From an uncultured Clostridia bacterium (lineage in GTDB: Bacteria; Bacillota; Clostridia; Lachnospirales; Anaerotignaceae), in NCBI GenBank assembly GCA_902477755.1, contig CABSIK010000009.1, positions 1-64,000 of the forward strand: a DNA stretch of 64,000 bases, written 5' to 3'. Every line of letters starts with the position of its first letter. Position 1 is the stretch's first letter. Made by a program: the position numbers and the translations under genes. Below are positions 1 through 7,772 of this stretch, piece after piece. The notes below the pieces were generated by a model, which had not been told where the DNA came from, did no database searches, and saw nothing but the letters and a program-made list of their open reading frames with translations.

Positions 1-54
1 GGCTTCTTGAATATTTTAATTTGGAAATATTGTCTAACTTTTTGGGTTCAGTTC

Positions 55-76
55 AAAAGCGGTATCCGCTTTTTTT
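55..76 (+). terminator. Rho-independent terminator of an upstream gene
   Basis: The arms AAAAGCGG and CCGCTTTT enclose the loop TAT and run into a T tract. It would end a plus-strand gene lying left of the window. Bases 1-54 hold nothing else that I recognise. Confidence 0.6.
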
Positions 77-96
77 GTTTTCTCACAAAGAAATTA

Positions 97-152
97 GGGG
101 CATCTTCATAAGAAAAGGAAAGCCAATGTTTTCTTAAGGAGAAGCTGCTTTC
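97..152 (+). repeat. Dispersed hairpin element, copy A (minimal form)
   Basis: This copy keeps both ends of the dispersed family: GGGGCATCTTCATAAG on the left and TTAAGGAGAAGCTGCTTT on the right. Almost all of the middle, including the large stem seen in other copies, is missing. At about 56 bp it looks like an internal-deletion derivative. It lies just upstream of the promoter of the amidase gene. Confidence 0.7.
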
Positions 153-172
153 TTAATCCTACTTTTTTTGTA

Positions 173-199
173 TTGTTTTTTACAAAAATGTGCTATAAT
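173..199 (+). promoter_or_regulatory. Probable sigma-A promoter of the amidase-msrAB operon
   Basis: A perfect TATAAT lies at 194-199, with TTGTTT at 173-178 as the nearest -35-like hexamer (15 bp spacer, rather short). The start codon at 261 follows an AAAGGAG ribosome site. Confidence 0.5.
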
Positions 200-260
200 A
201 ACGGACAAATATCTTTGTGCCGAAAACCCTTTGGCACACATCTGAAAGGAGTGTATTTCC

Positions 261-1082
261 ATGAAAGTGGCTTTGATACAAATGCAGGTAGCTTCTTCCC
301 CTCACGAAAATTTACAGACTGCCCGTGCCCATCTGAAAGACGCGGCGGCTGGCGGCGCAGACATTGCCGTTTTGCCGGAAATGTTCTGCTGTCCTTACGA
401 AACCCCCAATTTTCCTCGCTTTGCCCAAAAGGAAGGCGGCGAAATCTGGCAGGCATTATCGGATATGGCAAAGGAAAACAACTTGTATCTGGTGGCTGGC
501 TCTGTGCCCGAGGACGACGGCGGCAAGACCTACAACACATCTTATGTATTCGATCCCACAGGCAAGTGCATCGCCAAACACCGGAAAGTCCATCTTTTTG
601 ACATCGACGTCAAAGGCGGTCAGCGGTTCATGGAATCGGAAACACTCACCGCCGGAGACAGCCTGACCACATTTGACACCCCTTGGGGAAAAATGGGGCT
701 GTGCATCTGCTACGACATTCGTTTTCCCGAATGGATGCGGCTTATGGCACTGGAAGGAGCAAAAGCTGTTTTCATCCCTGCCGCTTTCAATATGACCACT
801 GGCCCTGCCCACTGGGAATTGTCTTTCCGAGCACGGGCGCTGGATAACCAAATTTATCTCTTTGGCTGTGCCCCTGCAAGGGATATGGAGGCATCCTACC
901 ATTCTTGGGGACACTCCATCGCCACAAACCCTTGGGGTGAAGTCATGGCACAATTAGACGAAACAGAAGGCATCCTCTTTGCTCATGCAGATTTTGAACG
1001 GGAAGATGCCATTCGCGACCAATTGCCCCTGCTCCGCCACCGCCGTGTGGACTTATATGAACTGAAAGAAATCCAGAAATGA
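261..1082 (+). CDS. Carbon-nitrogen hydrolase, Nit2/omega-amidase-like
   Basis: This 273-residue protein belongs to the nitrilase superfamily, whose members hydrolyse amides with a Glu-Lys-Cys triad. The triad can be placed at Glu40 (in LPEMF), Lys109 (in KHRKVHLFD) and Cys150 (in CICYDIRFPE). The RFPE context and the short, single-domain length resemble Nit2/omega-amidase, which deaminates 2-oxoglutaramate and 2-oxosuccinamate; that substrate is an inference. The ATG at 261 has AAAGGAG about ten bases upstream. No signal peptide is visible, so it should be cytoplasmic. Its stop codon overlaps the leader of msrAB, so the two genes are probably co-transcribed. Confidence 0.88.
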   Translation: MKVALIQMQVASSPHENLQTARAHLKDAAAGGADIAVLPEMFCCPYETPNFPRFAQKEGGEIWQALSDMAKENNLYLVAGSVPEDDGGKTYNTSYVFDPTGKCIAKHRKVHLFDIDVKGGQRFMESETLTAGDSLTTFDTPWGKMGLCICYDIRFPEWMRLMALEGAKAVFIPAAFNMTTGPAHWELSFRARALDNQIYLFGCAPARDMEASYHSWGHSIATNPWGEVMAQLDETEGILFAHADFEREDAIRDQLPLLRHRRVDLYELKEIQK

Positions 1083-1090
1083 GGTGTAAT

Positions 1091-2080
1091 ATGATGAAAA
1101 AAGAAACCATTTATCTGGCAGGCGGCTGCTTCTGGGGAACAGAAAAATATATGGAAATGGTGCCCGGCGTGCTCTCCACCCGTGTGGGCTACGCTTTGGG
1201 CAAAAAAGACGGCGTGGAACAGAAAGTGTGGGACACCGTCACTTATGAGGAGGTCTGCAACCACAGCGGTCACGCCGAAACGGTGGAAGTGATCTTTGAC
1301 GCAGACGAAACCACACTGACTGATATTTTGCAGGAATATTTCTATACCATCGATCCCACTTCTCTGGGCAGACAGGGGGCAGACTTCGGCATCCAGTACC
1401 GCACCGGCATTTACAGCCTGACAGAAGACCAGCAGAAAGTGGCAGCGGAAGCCCTTGAACAGCTTCAGACCAAATACGACCGCCCTGTGGTGGTGGAAAA
1501 CCTGCCTTTGCTGCAATTTATCCCTGCTGAGGAATACCACCAGAAATATCTCACCAAAAACCCCGGCGGTTACTGCCATATCAATTTTGCCAAAATCGAA
1601 AAAGAAAAGGCACTCTGCATCAATCCCGATGATTATAAAGTCATGACAAAGGAAGAAATGCGGCAAAACCTGACGGAAATGCAGTACAGCGTCACTCAGG
1701 AAAACGGCACAGAACCCCCTTTCCAGAACGAGTTTTGGGATAAGGAAACACCGGGGCTGTATGTGGACATCACTTCCGGTGAGCCTATGTTCTCCTCCAA
1801 GGATAAATTCATTTCTGCCTGCGGCTGGCCTGCTTTCGCAAAACCCATTGACCCCAACGCCATCAATGAATATGACGACCTTTCTCTGAACCGCATCCGC
1901 ACGGAAGTCCGCAGTCGGGTAGGCAATGCCCATCTGGGACATGTCTTCGATGACGGCCCTCAGGAACTGGGCGGCATGCGCTACTGCATCAACAGCGCAG
2001 CCCTCCGTTTCATTCCCAAAGAGGACATGGAAAAGGAAGGTTACGGCGCTTTCCTGCCTTATGTGGAGGAAGATGCATAA
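1091..2080 (+). CDS. msrAB: Fused peptide methionine sulfoxide reductase MsrA/MsrB
   Basis: This bifunctional repair enzyme of 329 residues reduces both stereoisomers of methionine sulfoxide. The N-terminal MsrA domain begins at once with GGCFWG, whose catalytic cysteine is Cys13. The C-terminal MsrB domain carries CGWPAF, RVGNAHLGHVFDDGP and the catalytic cysteine near residue 299 in MRYCIN. The paired CxxC zinc sites of some stand-alone MsrB proteins are not apparent, as is common in fusions. I chose the ATG at 1091 because GAGGTG lies just upstream; the adjacent ATG at 1094 is equally possible. An earlier in-frame ATG at 1079 overlaps the preceding stop codon and lacks its own ribosome site. 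No signal peptide is seen. Confidence 0.95.
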   Translation: MMKKETIYLAGGCFWGTEKYMEMVPGVLSTRVGYALGKKDGVEQKVWDTVTYEEVCNHSGHAETVEVIFDADETTLTDILQEYFYTIDPTSLGRQGADFGIQYRTGIYSLTEDQQKVAAEALEQLQTKYDRPVVVENLPLLQFIPAEEYHQKYLTKNPGGYCHINFAKIEKEKALCINPDDYKVMTKEEMRQNLTEMQYSVTQENGTEPPFQNEFWDKETPGLYVDITSGEPMFSSKDKFISACGWPAFAKPIDPNAINEYDDLSLNRIRTEVRSRVGNAHLGHVFDDGPQELGGMRYCINSAALRFIPKEDMEKEGYGAFLPYVEEDA

Positions 2081-2127
2081 AAAACCCCTCTTTTTCCCTT
2101 TTTCCTTCGGAAAAGACGGAAACAAGG

Positions 2128-2156
2128 TTGTGTTTTTCCCAAAAACAGGCTACAAT
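2128..2156 (+). promoter_or_regulatory. Probable asnS promoter
   Basis: TTGTGT at 2128-2133 and TACAAT at 2151-2156 are separated by 17 bp. The GTG start lies 47 bp after the -10. I see no T-box leader (no specifier stem, no GGTGGnACCGCG bulge) in this short 5' region. Confidence 0.6.
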
Positions 2157-2202
2157 AAAGGACAGGTGAAATAACGCAATTTTGCATAAAGGAGAGATAC
2201 TC

Positions 2203-3597
2203 GTGGATTTGAACACCGTAAAATCAATTTACCGCAGCACAGCGGACTATGCCAATAAAGAAGTGACACTGGGCGGCTGGGTCCGCACCATGCGTGTATC
2301 CAAAAATTTCGGCTTCATCGAACTGAACGACGGTTCTTTCTTCAAGAACATCCAGATCGTATTTGAAGCGGACAACCTGTCCAACTACGCAGAAATCACA
2401 AAACTGGGTGTTGGCGCTGCCATCATCGTCAAAGGCTTGCTGGTGGAAACACCCGAAGCAAAACAGCCCTTTGAAGTAAAGGCACAGGAAATCGCCATCG
2501 AAGGCACTTCCACTCCCGACTACCCTCTGCAGAAAAAACGTCACAGCGTGGAATTCCTGCGCCAGATCGCTTATCTGCGTCCCAGAACAAACATGTTCTC
2601 TGCAACATTCCGTGTGAGAAGCTTGATTGCTTACGCAATCCATCAGTTCTTCCAGGAAAAAGGCTTTGTATACGCACATACTCCCATCATCACCGGCAGC
2701 GACTGCGAAGGCGCTGGGGAAATGTTCCGCGTTACCACACTGGATCTGAACAACCTGCCGAAAAACGAAGACGGCACTGTGGACTTCTCCAAAGACTTCT
2801 TCGGCAAAGAAACAAACCTGACAGTCAGCGGTCAGCTGTCCGCAGAAACATTCGCCATGGCATTCCGCAATGTTTACACATTCGGCCCCACATTCCGTGC
2901 GGAAAACTCCAACACAGCACGTCACGCTGCTGAATTCTGGATGATCGAGCCCGAAATGGCTTTCGCTGATCTGGAAGACAACATGGAAGTGGCAGAAGAA
3001 ATGCTGAAATATATCATTCAGTATGTACTGGACAACGCTCCCGAAGAAATGGAATTCTTCAACAGCTTCGTAGACAAAGGCCTGCTGGACAGACTGCATA
3101 ACATCCTGAACAACGACTTTGGCCGTGTGACATACACAGAAGCCGTTGATCTGCTCATCAAATCCGGCAAGAAATTCGAATACCCTGTAGAATGGGGCAT
3201 TGACTTACAGACAGAACACGAACGCTATCTGACAGAAGAAATCTTCAAAAAACCTGTATTCGTAACAGACTATCCTAAGGACATCAAAGCATTCTACATG
3301 CGCATGAACGATGACAACAAAACCGTTGCCGCTATGGACTTGTTGGTTCCCGGCGTTGGCGAAATCATCGGCGGCAGCCAGAGAGAAGAACGTCTGGATC
3401 TCTTGGAAAAACGCATGGACGAACTGGGTCTGAAGAAAGAAGACTACTGGTGGTATCTGGATCTGCGCAAATACGGCGGCACCAGACACTCCGGTTATGG
3501 TCTGGGCTTCGAACGTGCGGTAATGTACCTGACAGGTATGAGCAACATCCGTGACGTACTGCCTTACCCTAGAACTGTTAAGAACGCAGAATTCTAA
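2203..3597 (+). CDS. asnS: Asparaginyl-tRNA synthetase
   Basis: A class IIb aminoacyl-tRNA synthetase of 464 residues that charges tRNA-Asn with asparagine. The N-terminal OB-fold anticodon-binding domain covers about residues 15-110 (GGWVRTMRVSKNFGFIEL). Class II motif 2 is FRAENSNTARHAAEFWMIE and motif 3 is GYGLGFERAVMYLTG near the C-terminus. The best start is the GTG at 2203, eight bases after AGGAGA; an ATG 21 bp upstream would place the Shine-Dalgarno inside the gene. It has its own promoter and a strong terminator, so it is probably monocistronic. AsnS and the related AspS share this fold; the GSREERLDLL and WYLDLRKYG contexts favour AsnS. Confidence 0.95.
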   Translation: MDLNTVKSIYRSTADYANKEVTLGGWVRTMRVSKNFGFIELNDGSFFKNIQIVFEADNLSNYAEITKLGVGAAIIVKGLLVETPEAKQPFEVKAQEIAIEGTSTPDYPLQKKRHSVEFLRQIAYLRPRTNMFSATFRVRSLIAYAIHQFFQEKGFVYAHTPIITGSDCEGAGEMFRVTTLDLNNLPKNEDGTVDFSKDFFGKETNLTVSGQLSAETFAMAFRNVYTFGPTFRAENSNTARHAAEFWMIEPEMAFADLEDNMEVAEEMLKYIIQYVLDNAPEEMEFFNSFVDKGLLDRLHNILNNDFGRVTYTEAVDLLIKSGKKFEYPVEWGIDLQTEHERYLTEEIFKKPVFVTDYPKDIKAFYMRMNDDNKTVAAMDLLVPGVGEIIGGSQREERLDLLEKRMDELGLKKEDYWWYLDLRKYGGTRHSGYGLGFERAVMYLTGMSNIRDVLPYPRTVKNAEF

Positions 3598-3610
3598 TAT
3601 TTTTAAACAA

Positions 3611-3638
3611 AAAACAGCTAACACAAGTTAGCTGTTTT
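3611..3638 (+). terminator. asnS terminator, possibly bidirectional
   Basis: The twelve-base arms AAAACAGCTAAC and GTTAGCTGTTTT enclose ACAA, followed by more Ts. The A-rich left flank means it could also serve the convergent minus-strand gene that stops at 3653. Confidence 0.85.
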
Positions 3639-3652
3639 TTGTTCCAAATTTA

Positions 3653-4279
3653 TTATGATTCAGGGTATCCCACACCAATCCAGTTTTCCCCGTCATATTC
3701 CTGAATTTGTTTTATCAGCTTTTCTATGTATGGCTTTGCATTTTCTTCTTGCGCATACCAAATCAAAGATTGCCCAAACCCATAAGTACGCTTCTTGGAT
3801 ACAGGCGCATCCCATATATAGCGGCGCCGCGTTCCCTCCGGCAAAAGTACACAATCATCTTTTTTCGCAATCACATTATAATCCTGTACAAAATCATTGC
3901 CAAAATCACATTGTTGATAATGTCGATAAACTGTTGCATGATGATACCATCCCATAATAGAAGTTTCCTCGTGAGGAGTCGTTGCACACCATACTACCAA
4001 AACATCCTCTACAGCTTCTTCATTTTTCAATGCTTCACAGCCTTGTATTTTTTCAATATGCAGTTCATTTTTTCTGTCCTTCCGCGTGGATTTGGTTTCT
4101 ACAAAGCCCAAACAATATTCACCTTCTCTGCCTTCTAAGGAAATAGCGTCAAAATTGTATACCTCTCCACCATCACGGTTTTCAGTAACATAACTGCCCC
4201 CATTACGAGGTTCATCCACGTTTTCTTGCACCCCTTTATAATATTTCATAAACGCAATTTTACAAAATAATATCCGCAT
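3653..4279 (-). CDS. Hypothetical protein, AT-rich, possible nuclease-associated domain
   Basis: I do not recognise this 208-residue protein with certainty. It has no signal peptide or membrane segment and is rich in charged and aromatic residues. Visible motifs are GGSYVTEN, VYNFD, CLGFVETK, VLVVWCAT and especially GWYHHATVYRHYQ near the middle. I recall a similar W-Y-x-x-A-T-V-Y-R pattern in N-terminal regions of predicted HNH or restriction-type endonucleases, but no catalytic motif can be assigned here, so that is only a hint. The start ATG at 4279 follows GGGGGAGAG. Codon and base use are clearly more AT-rich than in asnS or argC, and the gene is isolated and convergent to asnS, which suggests horizontal acquisition. 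Confidence 0.6.
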   Translation of the reverse strand: MRILFCKIAFMKYYKGVQENVDEPRNGGSYVTENRDGGEVYNFDAISLEGREGEYCLGFVETKSTRKDRKNELHIEKIQGCEALKNEEAVEDVLVVWCATTPHEETSIMGWYHHATVYRHYQQCDFGNDFVQDYNVIAKKDDCVLLPEGTRRRYIWDAPVSKKRTYGFGQSLIWYAQEENAKPYIEKLIKQIQEYDGENWIGVGYPES

Positions 4280-4448
4280 ATTTCTCTCCCCCTAGCATTT
4301 CAATAATTCTTGATTTGATTATTACAAGTTAAAAGCAAAAAAACAATATAAATTGTGACGAAACTCCCCTTTCCCTCCCTTTTTCAGCATAAATCCCCAT
4401 TTCACACACTCATATACATCGCATATAAATGTATATATGCTATCTTCA

Positions 4449-4628
4449 TGCATAATTTAGCAATTTTATATGCTGCATATAGATGCATCCCCTTCCTTTC
4501 TTGCACTTTTCACAAAACAATTTCTTTCCAAACTCACTGTATCCCTTGTACTTATTGGGATATTACCCAAAATTTGCCACCTATTTTCGTTCTGTACCAC
4601 CAATTCCCCGAACTTGTATAAATATACG
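4449..4628 (+). promoter_or_regulatory. ArgR-like operator palindromes upstream of argC
   Basis: The 430-bp AT-rich gap (4280-4707) holds no gene. It contains palindromes of the ARG-box form TGnAT-N4-ATnCA: TGCATATAGATGCA at 4474-4487 (perfect), TGCATAATTTAGCA at 4449-4462 (imperfect) and TGTATAAATATACG at 4615-4628, just before the -35. Related TATAAATGTATATATG runs lie at about 4425. ArgR family repressors bind such paired boxes in arginine operons; binding here is inferred from position and pattern. Confidence 0.5.
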
Positions 4629-4636
4629 CATTTTTA

Positions 4637-4664
4637 TTGACTTTCCCGTATAAACATTTATAAT
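4637..4664 (+). promoter_or_regulatory. Promoter of the arg operon
   Basis: TTGACT at 4637-4642 and TATAAT at 4659-4664 are separated by 16 bp, about 43 bp before the argC start. An ARG-box-like palindrome ends nine bases before the -35, placed for repression. Confidence 0.7.
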
Positions 4665-4707
4665 AATACCATAACATTCAGCAAATCAAAGGAAATGAGG
4701 TATGTTT

Positions 4708-5637
4708 ATGCCATACAAAGTATACATCGACGGGCAGGCGGGCACCACAGGCTTACAGCTTCAGGAAAAGCTGTCCCATCACGACGGCGTGGAACTGCTG
4801 CTCATCGCGGAAGAAAAAAGAAAAGACGAAGCCGAACGGAAACGGCTCATGAATCTGGCAGATGTGGTTTTCCTTTGCCTGCCTGACGCGGCAGCAAAAG
4901 AAGCCGTGAAGCTGGTAGAAAACCCCAACACCTGCATCATTGATGCCAGCACCGCTCACAGAACAGCGGAAGGCTGGACTTACGGTTTCCCGGAACTTTC
5001 TCCGGCACACAGAGAAGCCATCATCCAGTCCAAACGCATTGCCAACCCCGGCTGTCACGCCACAGGGTTCATTGCGGCGGCATATCCACTGGTGCATCTG
5101 GGCATCGTTGCTCCCGATTATCCCTTCACCGCTCACAGCCTCACAGGCTACAGCGGCGGCGGCAAATCCATGATTGCCGAATACGAAACAGAGGAACGTT
5201 CCTACCAGTTTGACAGCCCCAGACAGTACGGTCTTTCTCAGATGCATAAACATCTGCCGGAAATGCAGCACGTCACCGGCATCACACAGCCCCCTGTGTT
5301 CATGCCCATTGTCTGCGACTTCTACAGCGGCATGGCGACCTGCATCCCCCTGCACACCAACCTGTTCCAGAAGAAAGTCACCAAAGCGGAACTGGTGGCA
5401 ATGCTGCAGGACTACTACAAAGGACATCCCCTCATTTCCGTAGAAGATACAGACGTTGGTTTCTTAGCAGCCAACGAAATCAGAAACACCAACAAACTGA
5501 AACTTTACATTGAGGGCAATGATGAGAGAATGACCCTCATCAGCGTATTTGACAACTTAGGCAAAGGCGCTTCCGGTGCAGCAGTACAGAACATGAATCT
5601 GGTGCTGGGTCTGCCGGAAACCACCGGTTTGATTTGA
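4708..5637 (+). CDS. argC: N-acetyl-gamma-glutamyl-phosphate reductase (type 2)
   Basis: This NADPH-dependent reductase makes N-acetylglutamate semialdehyde, the third step of arginine synthesis. It has 309 residues from the ATG at 4708. The N-terminal IDGQAGTTGLQL is the dinucleotide-binding turn. The catalytic cysteine is Cys116 in ANPGCHATGF, and HSLTGYSGGGK is a conserved substrate loop. The short length and GQAGTTG start match the type 2 ArgC family rather than the longer (about 345 aa) Bacillus type. An alternative ATG at 4702 lies almost on the GGAAATGAGG ribosome site, so 4708 is preferred. It is the first gene of argCJBDF. Confidence 0.95.
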   Translation: MPYKVYIDGQAGTTGLQLQEKLSHHDGVELLLIAEEKRKDEAERKRLMNLADVVFLCLPDAAAKEAVKLVENPNTCIIDASTAHRTAEGWTYGFPELSPAHREAIIQSKRIANPGCHATGFIAAAYPLVHLGIVAPDYPFTAHSLTGYSGGGKSMIAEYETEERSYQFDSPRQYGLSQMHKHLPEMQHVTGITQPPVFMPIVCDFYSGMATCIPLHTNLFQKKVTKAELVAMLQDYYKGHPLISVEDTDVGFLAANEIRNTNKLKLYIEGNDERMTLISVFDNLGKGASGAAVQNMNLVLGLPETTGLI

Positions 5638-5669
5638 TACAGCCTTACAAAAGAAAGGATGAAATACTT

Positions 5670-6884
5670 ATGAAGAAGATCACAGGCGGCGTAACAGCCC
5701 CCAAAGGTTTTACTGCCGCAGGCATCCATTGCGGCATCCGCAACAATCAGAGCAAAAAAGATCTGGCGCTGCTTTACAGCGAAGTTCCCTGCAACGCAGC
5801 AGCCGTTTATACACAGAATAAAGTTTATGGCGCACCCATCACCGTCACAAAAGCAAACATTGCCGACGGTATGGCGCAGGCTATGATCTGCAACAGCGGC
5901 AACGCCAACACCTGCAACGCTGACGGCGTGGAAAAAGCAGAAATGATGTGCGAAATGACCGCAAAAGCGCTGGGCATTTCCCCCAAAGACATCATCGTTG
6001 CTTCCACAGGTGTCATCGGTATGACACTGAACATCGAACCCATTGCAGCAGGCATTCCCAAACTGGCGCCCATCCTGTCCAAGGATGGTCATCTGGATGC
6101 TGTGCATGCCATCATGACTACAGACACCAAACCCAAAGAAGAAGCTTATGAAATTGAAATCGGCGGCAAAACCGTTTCCATTGGTGCCATGGCAAAAGGC
6201 AGCGGCATGATTCACCCCAACATGGCAACCATGCTGGGCTTTTTGACCACAGACTGCGCCATCACCACACCTATGCTGCAAAAAGCACTGAAACTGGCTG
6301 TGGACGACACATTCAACATGGTCAGCGTAGACGGTGACACCTCCACCAACGACATGGTTTCCATCATGGCAAATGGCTTGGCGGAAAACCCCGTTATCGA
6401 CAGCGAAGGCGCAGACTTCGACGCTTTCCTTTTGGTTGTAAAAGAAATCTGCACTTCCATGGCGAAGAAAATCGCTGGTGACGGCGAAGGTGCCACAAAA
6501 CTGGTAGAATGCAGCGTTCACCATGCACCCGACACCAAACTGGCAAAAGCCATTTCCAAATCCATCATCACTTCCAGCCTCACAAAGGCTGCTATGTTCG
6601 GCGCTGATGCCAACTGGGGACGTATCCTTTGTGCCATCGGCTACACCGAAGGGGATTTTGCCGTAGACACCATTTCCGTTTCCATTTCCTCCTGCAAAGG
6701 GGACATTCTGGTTTGTGAAAAAGGCGCAGGCGTTCCTTTTGATGAGGACAAAGCAAAAGAAATCCTCCTGCAGGAAGAAATCCACATTGATGTAGACATG
6801 AAACAGGGGGACGGCGAAGCCACCGCTTGGGGCTGTGACCTAACTTATGACTATGTGAAAATCAACGGCGACTACCGCACATGA
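5670..6884 (+). CDS. argJ: Bifunctional ornithine acetyltransferase / N-acetylglutamate synthase
   Basis: ArgJ recycles the acetyl group from N-acetylornithine to glutamate and may also use acetyl-CoA. The 404-residue precursor cleaves itself into two chains. The cleavage site is visible in KGSGMIHPNMATMLGF, where Thr187 after Ala186 becomes the N-terminal nucleophile of the beta chain. AFNMVSVDGDTSTND-type residues follow as expected (FNMVSVDGDTSTND). The start at 5670 follows AAAGGA; an upstream in-frame ATG at 5634 overlaps the end of argC and is unlikely. Its presence means a cyclic acetyl pathway, so a separate argA or argE is not strictly required. Confidence 0.96.
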   Translation: MKKITGGVTAPKGFTAAGIHCGIRNNQSKKDLALLYSEVPCNAAAVYTQNKVYGAPITVTKANIADGMAQAMICNSGNANTCNADGVEKAEMMCEMTAKALGISPKDIIVASTGVIGMTLNIEPIAAGIPKLAPILSKDGHLDAVHAIMTTDTKPKEEAYEIEIGGKTVSIGAMAKGSGMIHPNMATMLGFLTTDCAITTPMLQKALKLAVDDTFNMVSVDGDTSTNDMVSIMANGLAENPVIDSEGADFDAFLLVVKEICTSMAKKIAGDGEGATKLVECSVHHAPDTKLAKAISKSIITSSLTKAAMFGADANWGRILCAIGYTEGDFAVDTISVSISSCKGDILVCEKGAGVPFDEDKAKEILLQEEIHIDVDMKQGDGEATAWGCDLTYDYVKINGDYRT

Positions 6885-6900
6885 TAGGAGGGCAGACAAC

Positions 6901-7755
6901 ATGAAAGACATCAACACCATGAAGGCAACAGTCCTGACGGCTGCCCTGCCTTACATTCAGAAATATTACGGCAAAACCGTTGTCATCAAATACGGCGGCA
7001 ATGCCATGATTCATCCCGATTTGAAAAAAGCCGTTATGAGTGACATCATCCTGCTTTCTCTGGTAGGCATCCATGTGGTGCTCATCCATGGCGGCGGCCC
7101 AGAAATCAGCGGCATGCTGAAAAAACTAGACATTGAATCTCGCTTCGTCAACGGTCTGCGCTACACCGACAAGGAAACAGCGGAAGTGGTACAGATGGTA
7201 CTGGCTGGGAAAACAAACAAAGATCTGGTTGGCCTCATTGGTCAGCTGGGGGGCAAAGCTGTTGGTCTCTGCGGCATTGACGGCTGCATGATTCAGGCGA
7301 AAAAACTGGAAGGTGATTACGGCTATGTAGGCGACATCACCAAAATCGACACCACCCCCATTGTAAACGCCATCGACAGCGGTTACATCCCCGTCGTTGC
7401 CACCGTTGGCACCGACTGCAAAGGCAATATTTACAACATCAACGCCGATACAGCAGCAGCTGAAATCGCCGGCGCACTCCACGCAGAAAACATCATCACT
7501 CTTACAGACATCCGTGGTCTTATGGAAGATGTCAACGACGAGGACTCCCTCATTCCTGTGGTACATGTGGATGAAGTGGCAGATCTGGTGGAAAAAGGCA
7601 TCATCAGCGGCGGCATGATCCCCAAGGTACAGAGCTGTGAAAACGCAGTGCGTGCAGGGGTGAAAAAAGCCGTCATGATTGACGGCAGAATCGAACATTC
7701 CATACTGGTGGAAATGTTCTCTGACGAAGGTATCGGCACCATGTTTTTACCATAA
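6901..7755 (+). CDS. argB: Acetylglutamate kinase
   Basis: This 284-residue amino-acid kinase phosphorylates N-acetylglutamate and is often the feedback-inhibited step in cyclic pathways. The N-terminal KYGGNAMI and HGGGPEISGML are the phosphate-binding glycine loops. GGMIPKVQSCENAVRAGV near the C-terminus is the characteristic ArgB substrate motif. An N-terminal helix (about 20 residues before VVIKYGG) matches the arginine-sensitive hexameric type, so feedback inhibition by arginine is likely but inferred. GGAGG lies nine bases upstream, and the gene starts 16 bp after argJ. Confidence 0.96.
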   Translation: MKDINTMKATVLTAALPYIQKYYGKTVVIKYGGNAMIHPDLKKAVMSDIILLSLVGIHVVLIHGGGPEISGMLKKLDIESRFVNGLRYTDKETAEVVQMVLAGKTNKDLVGLIGQLGGKAVGLCGIDGCMIQAKKLEGDYGYVGDITKIDTTPIVNAIDSGYIPVVATVGTDCKGNIYNINADTAAAEIAGALHAENIITLTDIRGLMEDVNDEDSLIPVVHVDEVADLVEKGIISGGMIPKVQSCENAVRAGVKKAVMIDGRIEHSILVEMFSDEGIGTMFLP

Positions 7756-7772
7756 ACAAAGGAGGGAAATAG

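Noticed and set aside
2081..2202. T-box riboswitch before asnS
   Set aside because: The leader is too short and lacks the conserved T-box bulge sequence; a normal promoter is present instead.
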